Assembly: GCA_027082955.1 (NCBI GenBank)
Contig: JALWTA010000045.1
Span: 44,493 to 108,492, forward strand
DNA length: 64,000 nt
Reading direction: 5' to 3'
Source of the DNA: Sulfurovum sp.
GTDB lineage: Bacteria > Campylobacterota > Campylobacteria > Campylobacterales > Sulfurovaceae
Shown: positions 25,907 to 33,404 of the stretch, piece after piece
Layout of the letters: each line of letters opens with the position of its first letter
How positions within the stretch are numbered: the stretch's first letter is position 1
Made by a program: the position numbers and the translations under genes
Notes under the pieces: model-generated
What the model was told of the DNA's origin: nothing
What the model saw: the letters and a program-made list of their open reading frames with translations, nothing else
The model's database searches: none

Positions 25907-26788
25907 TTACTTTTTTTTGAAAAGACCATATTTTTTGCGTTTTTCCCAAAGGCTCTTTCTTGAGATACCCAGTTTTTTACTTAGTTCCGTATCGGGAAAC
26001 TTGTACTGGAAAGAGTTGACGATGAATTTGACATAGTCATCGATCGTCAGAATTTCATTTTGATCATACAGTTTTGAGTCGGTTTGGAGGGTAATGGTAT
26101 TGTACGGGGATTCAAGCTCTCCTGTTGTACATAAAATGAATTCATGGGGTTTGATCTTTTCAAAAAGATATTCTCTGTCTGTTTTCTTAAGCAGATGTGC
26201 TTCAGTGATGTAGAGAAGTGATTTTTTTGAACTCTGTTCCAGTTTCTCTTTCCATGACTTGTTGCCAAGGGGGATGTAGGTCATCAGTTTGTTGTATTTA
26301 TGGGCATAGGCAAAGACAACCTTGTCTGCCAGACGTTGGTAATTGGTTTGTATGACGATGGAAGTAGAGAGTGTTTCCACATCAAAATCAGTTTCGATTT
26401 CATGAAGAAGATTTTCGATGTACTCACGGTAAAGAGCAGTGTGCTTTTTAAGATCCTGATACTCCTGATAATGTTCGATCTTTCTAAGCAGTTCCTCGAT
26501 CATGAACGGTTTGACAATGTAGTCTTTTGCCCCAAGTTTCAGCGGTTCGCCTACTGTATCGTTGTTGATGTAGCTGACCATCAGAATGATGATCTTCTCT
26601 TTGAACTGTGTAATGAGCGGTGCGACGTTCTGCCCGGGCAGATTGGTAGAGAGCAGATAGACATCGCCGCTGCTCTGCATCGCCTCTTTGATGGAGCTGT
26701 ATATCTCCGTTTCAAATCCGTTCTCTGTGAGTTTGGATGCAATGCTCTGTGCCAGATAGAGTTCGTTCTCTACAATAATGATCTTCAT
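25907..26788 (-). CDS. cemR: HP1021/CemR-type atypical response regulator
   Basis: A 293-residue regulator with a receiver domain (about 1-115) and a C-terminal Fis-type helix-turn-helix (LSKKLGISRKSLWEKRKKYGL). The receiver lacks the phosphoacceptor: DVYLLSTNLPG has Ser where LLDxxLPG is usual, and the acidic pair near the N-terminus is EN; the conserved Lys (VKPF) remains. This matches the orphan regulator HP1021 of Helicobacter and its Campylobacter counterpart CemR, which act without phosphorylation and respond to redox and metabolism. The position beside ispDF is the same in those genomes. It overlaps ispDF by four bases. Confidence 0.85.
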   Translation of the reverse strand: MKIIIVENELYLAQSIASKLTENGFETEIYSSIKEAMQSSGDVYLLSTNLPGQNVAPLITQFKEKIIILMVSYINNDTVGEPLKLGAKDYIVKPFMIEELLRKIEHYQEYQDLKKHTALYREYIENLLHEIETDFDVETLSTSIVIQTNYQRLADKVVFAYAHKYNKLMTYIPLGNKSWKEKLEQSSKKSLLYITEAHLLKKTDREYLFEKIKPHEFILCTTGELESPYNTITLQTDSKLYDQNEILTIDDYVKFIVNSFQYKFPDTELSKKLGISRKSLWEKRKKYGLFKKK

Positions 26789-27924
26789 GATAATGTTCCG
26801 TTGTGTGGGTTTTTCCAGTTAAAATAGTTCAGGGTCACAACCGCATGCACGGTGACCCCCTCTTTGCGTCCTACAAAGCCAAGTTTTTCGGCAGTGGTCG
26901 CTTTGATGTTAACCCTGTGTGCAGGGATGGCAAGCAGGGAAGCGATTGTTTGACGCATCTTCTCTTTGTAGGGCAGCAGCCTTGGAGCCTGGGCAAGAAT
27001 GGTCATATCGACATTGCCAATCTCAAGACCAAATGACCTGATACGTCTTACCGTATCGTCCAGAAGTTTTGTCGAGTCTGCGCCGGCATACGTCTCTTCC
27101 GTATCGGGGTAGAGCTCGCCGATGTCCCCCATGCCTGCAGCTCCCAGCAGTGCATCAATGAGTGCATGGATGGCAACATCACCGTCACTGTGCGCTTTAA
27201 AACCGTAGTCTGTGTCAATGGTCACACCGCACAGTTTCATGACTTTTCCCTCTTCAAAAGGGTGGATGTCAATGCCAAATCCGGTCAGCGTACGCTGTGA
27301 CGGCGGCTTGATACACGGAAGTTTGTCAAGGTCTTCAATGCGTGTAAGTTTGTGAGCAAGCGGCGAGCCTTCAACAAATGCCACCTTCTCCCCCAGTGCT
27401 GCAATAGCAGAGCTCTCATCTGTAAATGTGTTTTGGGTATCGAGTGCTTTTTTGAGGGTTGCCGTATGGCTAAGCTGCGGTGTTTGGATAACCTTTACCT
27501 TCTCTCTGTCGATAGGTGCTTCATCCATATAGAGTGTGTCGTTGACTGGGAGGACAGGGACGATGCAGGCTGCTTTCTCTTTTGCTTCAAGGATACGGGC
27601 GATCATTGTGTCAGGGACACAGCATCGTGCAATGTCGCTGACCATGACATATTCAGATGTCACAAATTGAAGCGCATTTGACAAAGACTCCTGTCTGGTA
27701 GCACCTCCTGTTACAAAAAAGTGTTCACAGAAGTGTTTCATATGGTGTATCTCTTCGGCAGAGGAGACAATAATGATCTGTTGAAACAAACCGGTATCTT
27801 CAAAATGTTGCGCAACCTGTAGCCATAGCGGTCTATTACCGCTGTAAAGCCACTGTTTTTTGATGTTCATTTGAAACCGTGAGGAGCTTCCTGCTCCTAA
27901 AAGTATCAGTGTTGTTTGTGACAA
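26785..27924 (-). CDS. ispDF: bifunctional IspD/IspF isoprenoid enzyme
   Basis: Two steps of the MEP pathway in one 379-residue chain. The N-terminal IspD half (4-diphosphocytidyl-2-C-methyl-erythritol synthase) shows LLGAGSSSRFQMNIKKQWL. The C-terminal IspF half (2,4-cyclodiphosphate synthase) shows GFGIDIHPFEEG with the DxH metal site, AHSDGDVAIHALIDALLGA and MGDIGELYPD. Fusion of the two is usual in campylobacterotes. It is the first gene of the leftward run with cemR, the sat-like gene and the pgpA-like gene. Confidence 0.95.
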   Translation of the reverse strand: MSQTTLILLGAGSSSRFQMNIKKQWLYSGNRPLWLQVAQHFEDTGLFQQIIIVSSAEEIHHMKHFCEHFFVTGGATRQESLSNALQFVTSEYVMVSDIARCCVPDTMIARILEAKEKAACIVPVLPVNDTLYMDEAPIDREKVKVIQTPQLSHTATLKKALDTQNTFTDESSAIAALGEKVAFVEGSPLAHKLTRIEDLDKLPCIKPPSQRTLTGFGIDIHPFEEGKVMKLCGVTIDTDYGFKAHSDGDVAIHALIDALLGAAGMGDIGELYPDTEETYAGADSTKLLDDTVRRIRSFGLEIGNVDMTILAQAPRLLPYKEKMRQTIASLLAIPAHRVNIKATTAEKLGFVGRKEGVTVHAVVTLNYFNWKNPHNGTLS

Positions 27925-28051
27925 ATTTGCCCTTTCATAGAGATATATGTATCAAATTGTAACGGATTATACAGATTGAAGCTTGATAATTGCTTTAAGG
28001 ATGTATGTTATTGATTCCAATTGATGTTACTTAAGTATAGCATGAAAATGT

Positions 28052-28118
28052 AATTCAGACTAAAATTATCTTAATTATGGTCTGAATTCAACCTCATTTA
28101 AGATTGTGGTGGTATAAC
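28052..28118 (+). promoter_or_regulatory. operator-like inverted repeat and promoter before mrp
   Basis: AATTCAGAC (28052-28060) and GTCTGAATT (28080-28088) are perfect inverted copies 19 bases apart. A -10-like TATAAC lies at 28113-28118, so the right arm falls about where the -35 box would be. The rest of the 228-base gap (27925-28152) is AT-rich without other clear structure. Confidence 0.4.
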
Positions 28119-28152
28119 TCAGGTATCAAATTTTTAATTTAGGAGTCATCAT

Positions 28153-29334
28153 ATGACACAGGAAAATGTACTGGAAGCATTGAAAAATGTTACCTATCCG
28201 GGGTTTACGAAGGACATTGTGACATTCGGGTTTGTAAAAGATATTGAAGTAGATGGAAAAAATGTCTCTTTGACTATTGACATTACATCATCTGCCGATG
28301 AGGTGAAAGCACAGTTGACCGATGAGGCAACAACCGAGCTGAAGAAAGCGGGTTTTGATCATATCAACATCAACATCAAAGCACCGCAACCGCCAAAGCA
28401 GATGAGCAACTCTGTCAGCGGTAAGAATATTGCACCGCACGTCAAGAGTTTCGTGATGGTCTCTTCCGGTAAAGGAGGGGTTGGTAAATCGACAACTTCA
28501 GTCAACCTCGCAATCGCGATGGCGATGCAGGGCAAAAAAGTGGGACTGCTCGATGCAGACATCTATGGCCCTAACATCCCCCGTATGATGGGTCTGGAAG
28601 ATCAAAAACCGGAGATTCAGGGTAACAAGGTACTGCCACTGAAAGCCTACGGTGTCGAAGTGATGTCCATGGGGTCACTCATGGAGCCGGGACAGTCACT
28701 TATCTGGAGAGGTTCTATGATCATGAAAGCCATCGAGCAGTTCCTCAGAGACATCCTCTGGTCAGAGCTCGATGTTCTGGTGATTGACATGCCTCCGGGA
28801 ACCGGTGACGCGCAGCTGACACTGGCACAGTCTGTACCGGTAACTGCGGGTATTACCGTTACCACACCGCAGGAAGTTTCACTTGATGACTCAAGAAGAT
28901 CGCTTGATATGTTCCAGAAGCTGCATATCCCGACAGCGGGTATCATTGAGAATATGAGCGGGTTCATCTGTCCGGAGTGTTCGACTGAGTCTGACATCTT
29001 TGGTATGGGTACAACCGAGCCTGTTGCCAAAGAGTACGATACCAATGTGATCGCACGTATCCCGATAGAGCCTGCTATCAGAGTAGGTGGTGATACCGGT
29101 ATGCCTGTCACTTACCACAAGCCTGACTCAGAGACAGCAAAACGCTATCAGGAAGCGGCTACAAATCTGCTTGCATTCATCGACAAAGTCAATGCTGAAG
29201 GTGGTGCGGACAATCAGGCAATCCAGCCTACAACTCCTCCAGGCGTGAGTGCATGTTCTACCGGAGCCGGTGCATCATCTGCTCCTGCACAGAACAGTGG
29301 CGAAAGCTGCGGTACAGGCTGCGGCTGTCACTAA
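28153..29334 (+). CDS. mrp: Mrp/ApbC-type iron-sulfur carrier ATPase
   Basis: P-loop ATPase that carries and delivers Fe-S clusters. The 393 residues comprise an N-terminal MIP18/DUF59 domain (about 1-80), then the deviant Walker A SSGKGGVGKSTTSVNLA, switch regions LLDADIYGPNIPRMMG and DMPPGTGDAQLTL, and the cluster-binding FICPECS motif. The last 40 residues are unusual: a Pro/Ala/Ser linker leads to SCGTGCGCH, adding four or five cysteines at the very end. A good ribosome site (TTTAGGAGT) precedes the ATG. It stands alone in its operon. Confidence 0.93.
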   Translation: MTQENVLEALKNVTYPGFTKDIVTFGFVKDIEVDGKNVSLTIDITSSADEVKAQLTDEATTELKKAGFDHININIKAPQPPKQMSNSVSGKNIAPHVKSFVMVSSGKGGVGKSTTSVNLAIAMAMQGKKVGLLDADIYGPNIPRMMGLEDQKPEIQGNKVLPLKAYGVEVMSMGSLMEPGQSLIWRGSMIMKAIEQFLRDILWSELDVLVIDMPPGTGDAQLTLAQSVPVTAGITVTTPQEVSLDDSRRSLDMFQKLHIPTAGIIENMSGFICPECSTESDIFGMGTTEPVAKEYDTNVIARIPIEPAIRVGGDTGMPVTYHKPDSETAKRYQEAATNLLAFIDKVNAEGGADNQAIQPTTPPGVSACSTGAGASSAPAQNSGESCGTGCGCH

Positions 29335-29348
29335 GTCTCTTTTTATAT

Positions 29349-29367
29349 GGGGGGGTGTTCCCCCCCC
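29349..29367. terminator. G7/C8 hairpin after mrp
   Basis: Seven Gs (29349-29355), a TGTT loop and eight Cs (29360-29367), 14 bases after the mrp stop. The stem is very stable but no T run follows on either strand, so intrinsic termination is uncertain. Confidence 0.5.
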
Positions 29368-29509
29368 ACAGATCTCTCTTTATCCCACTACAAACTCTCA
29401 TACATACTCCGGTAAGTTACACATATATTATGCTTTCTTAAAGATAAAATACTTGACATAAAAATAGTTTTTATATACAATAATCAAGATATATATAAAA
29501 GGAAAAGTG

Positions 29510-29764
29510 ATGTTAAGCATAGGTATTGGTGAAATACAAAAGAAGAGCTCTGTATTTTCTAACCTAACAGAGGCAATGCAGATAGTAGACAAGCGTAAAA
29601 AACGCATTCTTGCGATGGTCTATCCAGTACAAAACGAAAGTATGGTTGACTCATTGGCAGGGAAGTACAAAAACAGAGTCAAGCCAACACAAGAAGATAT
29701 TGAGAGTATTAAAGAAAAAGCGATGCAAGCAGCGATGGAAGAAAAATATGGTCTATCTTCTTGA
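29510..29764 (+). CDS. putative antitoxin of the PIN toxin
   Basis: An 84-residue protein beginning MLSIGIGEIQKKSSVFSNLTEAMQI, which resembles the start of Phd/YefM-type DNA-binding antitoxins, though I do not match it firmly to one family. The C-terminal half is charged and helical, as expected for the toxin-binding tail. AAAGGAAAAG precedes; GTG 29507 directly before ATG 29510 is an alternative. It overlaps the PIN gene by 17 bases in another frame. Confidence 0.7.
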   Translation: MLSIGIGEIQKKSSVFSNLTEAMQIVDKRKKRILAMVYPVQNESMVDSLAGKYKNRVKPTQEDIESIKEKAMQAAMEEKYGLSS

Positions 29765-30128
29765 TACCAATATTATCATCCGTTTTTTGGTAGGTGACCA
29801 TGAAGCACATCTTACCAAAAGTATAGACATTTTTAAACAGATAGAGATTGCAAAACTGCAAGTAGAGATACTTGAGAGCGTGTTGATGGAAGCCTATTTT
29901 GTTTTAACCAAGTTTTACAAACTTCCCAAAGAAGAAGTGATAAACGATCTAAAAACGATTCTTGCATTCAATGGTGTGGTTAACAGTAACAAGCCGATTC
30001 TTTATGAAACGCTTACAATTATGGAGAGAAAAAGTATCGATTTTGTAGATGCGCTGATATGTGCAAAGAGTAAGTTGCAAGGGTTTGGCAGGCTTAGTTT
30101 TGATGATGATGTGAAGAGATGCCCATAA
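29748..30128 (+). CDS. PIN-domain toxin (VapC-like)
   Basis: A 126-residue PIN-fold ribonuclease. The acidic active site is visible: D6 in LLDTNIIIRFLVGD, Glu in ILESVLMEAYFVL, Asp in SIDFVDALICA and Asp in LSFDDDVKR. VapC-type toxins cut tRNA or rRNA when free of antitoxin. The frame is open much further upstream inside the antitoxin gene, but ATG 29748 gives a protein beginning MVYLLDTN, the standard family start. Confidence 0.85.
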   Translation: MVYLLDTNIIIRFLVGDHEAHLTKSIDIFKQIEIAKLQVEILESVLMEAYFVLTKFYKLPKEEVINDLKTILAFNGVVNSNKPILYETLTIMERKSIDFVDALICAKSKLQGFGRLSFDDDVKRCP

Positions 30129-30197
30129 TCAAGACAAGGTCAAAAATCTGCACTAGAGAATAGTTCTGCTACAATATGGCTAAAAAACAGGATGATT

Positions 30198-30458
30198 ATG
30201 CGTAGTACGGAAAAACTGAGAAATCTGCTTGAAAATGAAGTGATACCTGATCTGGAAGTGGCGATCGATGAGTTGTTCGCCAAAATAGACAAAACCAAAA
30301 ATGCTTCCAAAGAGGATAAAGATGACCTTGAAGAGATGCGTGATATGCGTACAGAGTGTTACGCGATTGTTGAAGAGATCAAACGCGATGAACTGGACGA
30401 AGAGGAAGCCGAAGCTCTGTTGGGTGAACTGCTTGAGATGAAGACGCAAGAGCAGTAG
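30198..30458 (+). CDS. small acidic helical protein of unknown function
   Basis: An 86-residue protein, highly charged (many Glu, Asp and Lys), predicted to be nearly all helix and probably coiled-coil. I do not recognise a family. AGGA sits five bases before ATG 30198, so I prefer this to ATG 30192, which overlaps that site. A TACAATAT-type -10 box lies about 30 bases upstream, so it may have its own promoter. Confidence 0.6.
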   Translation: MRSTEKLRNLLENEVIPDLEVAIDELFAKIDKTKNASKEDKDDLEEMRDMRTECYAIVEEIKRDELDEEEAEALLGELLEMKTQEQ

Positions 30459-30495
30459 AACGGCTGTTGTATAGTTAGAAAAGATCAGTGAACTA

Positions 30496-30519
30496 TCACA
30501 TTTGGAAAATTAGGAGCTT
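30496..30519 (-). terminator. terminator-like hairpin after metE
   Basis: Read on the - strand, GGAGC at the metE stop codon pairs with GCTCC just beyond it around a GTAAAA-type loop, and the sequence continues TAATTTTCC. A short stem with a T-rich tail, placed correctly for metE. Confidence 0.5.
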
Positions 30520-32793
30520 TTACGCTCCCAATTCTTCTCGGACAATCTCTACCGCTTTGACCATGTTCTCCAAACTTGGCTTCACCTCTTCCCACTTTCT
30601 GGTCTTCAGCCCACAGTCAGGGTTGATCCAGAGCTGCTCTTTTGGCAGTACCTCAAGCAGTTTGTGAATCTGTGTGACGATCTCCTCCACGCTTGGTATG
30701 CGCGGTGAGTGGATGTCGTAGACACCAGGGCCGACTTCTTGTTTGTAGCCCACTTCAGCGAAAATCTTGAGCAGTTCGTTGCCTGACCTTGCTGTCTCAA
30801 TGGAAATGACATCGGCATCCATCGCTTCGATGGTGCGGATGATGTCGTTGAATTCCGAGTAGCACATATGGGTGTGTATCTGTGTCTGGGGTAGGGCACT
30901 GCTGACGGAGAGTTTGAAGTCGCGTACTGCCCAGCGTTCGTACTCCGGGATATTTTCGCTTCTTAGCGGGTAGCCCTCTTTGAACGCCGCTTCGTCTACC
31001 TGGATGATCTTGATACCCGCTTTTTGCAGGTCATCCACTTCGTCACAGATGGCAACGGCGATCTGCTTGCTTACTTCGCTTCTTGGCAGATCATCCCGCA
31101 CGAATGACCAGTTGAGGATGGTCACAGGACCTGTCAGCATCCCTTTCATGATCTTTTTGGTCTTGCTCTGCGCGTAGGTGATCCACTCCACAGTCATCGG
31201 TTTGGGGCGGCTGATGTCACCGTAGATGAACGGCGGTTTGACACAGCGGCTGCCGTAGCTCTGCACCCAGCCGTTCTGACTGAATCCGTAGCCTTTAAGC
31301 TGTTCGCCGAAGTATTCGACCATGTCGTTTCGCTCCGGCTCACCGTGGACGAGTACCTCCAGTCCGCATGCTTCCTGAAATGCGACACACTCATCGATAT
31401 AGGCTTTCATTGCTTTCACATAGGCTTCTTCAGTGATGCTGCCCTGTTTAAAGTCGCGTCTTGCCTTTCTTACTTCAGGGGTCTGAGGGAAAGACCCGAT
31501 GGTGGTAGTGGCAAGCGGTTTGTAACCCAGTGTTTCATGCTGGAGCTTGATACGTGCTTCATATGCTTCGTCACGTTGCAGTTTGGTGATGTTTGCAACC
31601 CGCTGCTGTACTGCTTCATCGTGGATACGTGCTGAGGTGCGTCGGTTGTGGTTGGCTTCTCGGTTGGCTTCAAGCGCTGCCTGCTCTGTAGCATTTAGCT
31701 TTTCACCAAAGAAATATTTGGCAACGAGGCTCAGTTCATCCAGCTTTTCGACTGCGTAACTAAGCCAGTTTTTTATCTCACAGTCGAGTTTCTCTTCGTA
31801 TTTGAGTGTAAAAGGTGTGTGCAGCAAAGAGCAGGAGGTAGAGACTATCAGTTTCTCTTTGGAGACTGTTTTTGCAATCTTCTCAAGCTGTGCAACGGTA
31901 GCATCGATGTCACACTTCCAAATGTTCCGTCCGTCGATCACACCGGCAATCAGGGTTTTCCCGCTGTTTGCAACGGCATCGAGCACTTCAAAGTTTTTCT
32001 TTCCATAAAGGAAGTCAAGCGCAATACCCCATACTGGTGTATGTACCAATACTTTAACCGCTTCTGTTGCGTGTTCGAAGTAAGTAGCTACGATAATGTC
32101 GACATTGTTGGTCGTAGCACAAAGCGTTTCATAACAGGGTTTGATCAGGCTGAGTACTTTAGGTTCAATGTCTTTGACAAAGATAGGCTCGTCGATCTGC
32201 ACAGTGATATGATCGTCCAGTGTGCTTATTTGCCGTAACAGCGCTTCATACAGCGGCAGAATTTTCCCAAACAGTTCATAGGTATCACCCCTGTCGGTAC
32301 GCTTTGACAGACCAAGGAAAGTGATGGGGCCAATGAGGTTGATTTTCGTTTTGATTCCCTGTGCTTTTGCCTCTTTGTACTCGGCAATGAGTTTGTCGGC
32401 ATTGAGTGCGTAGCTGTCATTTGGGTGTAGTTCGGGTACGATGTAGTGGTAGTTGGTATTGAACCACTTGGTCATCTCCATTGCAACGGCATCTTCGGTG
32501 CCGCGCGCCATACCGAAGTAGAGCGCTTCACCTTCAAGTCCTCTAAAACGTTGCGGAATGGCACCGAGCAGTACGGCAGTATCTAACATGTTGTCATAGA
32601 GTGAAAAATCGTTACTGGCAATCAGATCGATACCGGCATCTTTCTGGTACTGCCAATGGCGTGCTTTGAGCGTGGAAGCGGTCTTTTCGACTTCACCGAA
32701 GTCTGTTTTCCCTGCCCAGTAGGCTTCAAGGGAAAATTTGAGTTCTCTTTGTTCTCCGATACGCGGAAATCCAATAACATAGGTGTTTGACAT
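30520..32793 (-). CDS. metE: cobalamin-independent methionine synthase
   Basis: Transfers the methyl group from 5-methyl-THF-triglutamate to homocysteine without B12. The 757 residues match the family. It has the two (beta/alpha)8 halves; the N-terminal half starts VIGFPRIGEQRELK, and the catalytic half has VHGEPERNDMVEYF and the zinc ligands in THMCYSEFNDII (His, Cys), a Glu in DVISIETARSG and the last Cys in NPDCGLKTR. It is the only methionine gene in the window. A 170-base leader with a degenerate repeat separates it from a small upstream gene on the same strand. Confidence 0.96.
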   Translation of the reverse strand: MSNTYVIGFPRIGEQRELKFSLEAYWAGKTDFGEVEKTASTLKARHWQYQKDAGIDLIASNDFSLYDNMLDTAVLLGAIPQRFRGLEGEALYFGMARGTEDAVAMEMTKWFNTNYHYIVPELHPNDSYALNADKLIAEYKEAKAQGIKTKINLIGPITFLGLSKRTDRGDTYELFGKILPLYEALLRQISTLDDHITVQIDEPIFVKDIEPKVLSLIKPCYETLCATTNNVDIIVATYFEHATEAVKVLVHTPVWGIALDFLYGKKNFEVLDAVANSGKTLIAGVIDGRNIWKCDIDATVAQLEKIAKTVSKEKLIVSTSCSLLHTPFTLKYEEKLDCEIKNWLSYAVEKLDELSLVAKYFFGEKLNATEQAALEANREANHNRRTSARIHDEAVQQRVANITKLQRDEAYEARIKLQHETLGYKPLATTTIGSFPQTPEVRKARRDFKQGSITEEAYVKAMKAYIDECVAFQEACGLEVLVHGEPERNDMVEYFGEQLKGYGFSQNGWVQSYGSRCVKPPFIYGDISRPKPMTVEWITYAQSKTKKIMKGMLTGPVTILNWSFVRDDLPRSEVSKQIAVAICDEVDDLQKAGIKIIQVDEAAFKEGYPLRSENIPEYERWAVRDFKLSVSSALPQTQIHTHMCYSEFNDIIRTIEAMDADVISIETARSGNELLKIFAEVGYKQEVGPGVYDIHSPRIPSVEEIVTQIHKLLEVLPKEQLWINPDCGLKTRKWEEVKPSLENMVKAVEIVREELGA

Positions 32794-32886
32794 GGTTGTA
32801 TCCTTTTTTTCTTATCATGTGTATAGTAGACATGCAAAGCATGCGGTGCAACAGAACAGAAACAGGCATACCATCAGACAACGCGC

Positions 32887-32937
32887 AGGGTTCGTAACCA
32901 CGCACCAATACACAGGTTTTAGGTTGCGTGATATAGC
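32887..32937. repeat. degenerate copy of the GGGTGCGTAATCACGCACC repeat
   Basis: AGGGTTCGTAACCACGCACC (32887-32906) differs at two of 20 positions from the repeat arm at 45149-45168. A decayed second arm, AGGTTGCGTGAT (32921-32932), lies in opposite orientation. The element falls 95-145 bases before metE on its leader side. Confidence 0.5.
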
Positions 32938-32964
32938 GATAACGGTTTTGATGTTTGCCTGTTT

Positions 32965-33297
32965 TTAGAAAGAAAAAAGAGGAGGGTGGACACCGGTACG
33001 CCGAAAGGCGTAGAATGTCGTATAAAACGGACAGCGTGGAATGAAGTGATTTAGCAGCAGCACCAGACGTGCTTTGCGTTTATAGTAGCAGTTGCAGTGG
33101 CAGGGTTTGACAGGCTGAAGTGCCGTACGCACCTCAAGCAGCGCTTCGGGCGGCTCTTCCTCTTCGCTTGGCTCCCTGTTACTCTCAAAAGCGCGCAGCA
33201 CGCTTACGGAGGCCACCTGCGCCTGGAGTCTGTGTGCCACGCTATGGGCAAGAATGGCAGAAAGCGTAAAGTAGTTCTTCCCGAAACCGCGCAGCAT
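32965..33297 (-). CDS. small protein of unknown function upstream of metE
   Basis: A 110-residue open frame with convincing signals: a TATAAT -10 box about 35 bases upstream on the - strand and an AGGAGA ribosome site eight bases before ATG 33297. Codon use is like the neighbours. The protein is basic overall, has an acidic patch (EPSEEEEPPEALLE), a cysteine cluster CHCNCYYKRK and the end YAFRRTGVHPPLFSF. I do not recognise a family. The open frame continues upstream but ATG 33297 is clearly the start. It may be a free-standing gene or a leader of metE. Confidence 0.6.
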   Translation of the reverse strand: MLRGFGKNYFTLSAILAHSVAHRLQAQVASVSVLRAFESNREPSEEEEPPEALLEVRTALQPVKPCHCNCYYKRKARLVLLLNHFIPRCPFYTTFYAFRRTGVHPPLFSF

Positions 33298-33404
33298 CAC
33301 ATCTCCTATTTTGAATTTAAATGCAATTATAGCCAAGAAAGATTTAGTGAATATAAAATAATATGATAGAATCATATAAATGAGAGAGGAAGATAGAGCT
33401 GACC

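Noticed and set aside
29349..29367. G-quadruplex from the G7 run after mrp
   Set aside because: A single G run cannot form one by itself, and the facing C8 run favours a hairpin.
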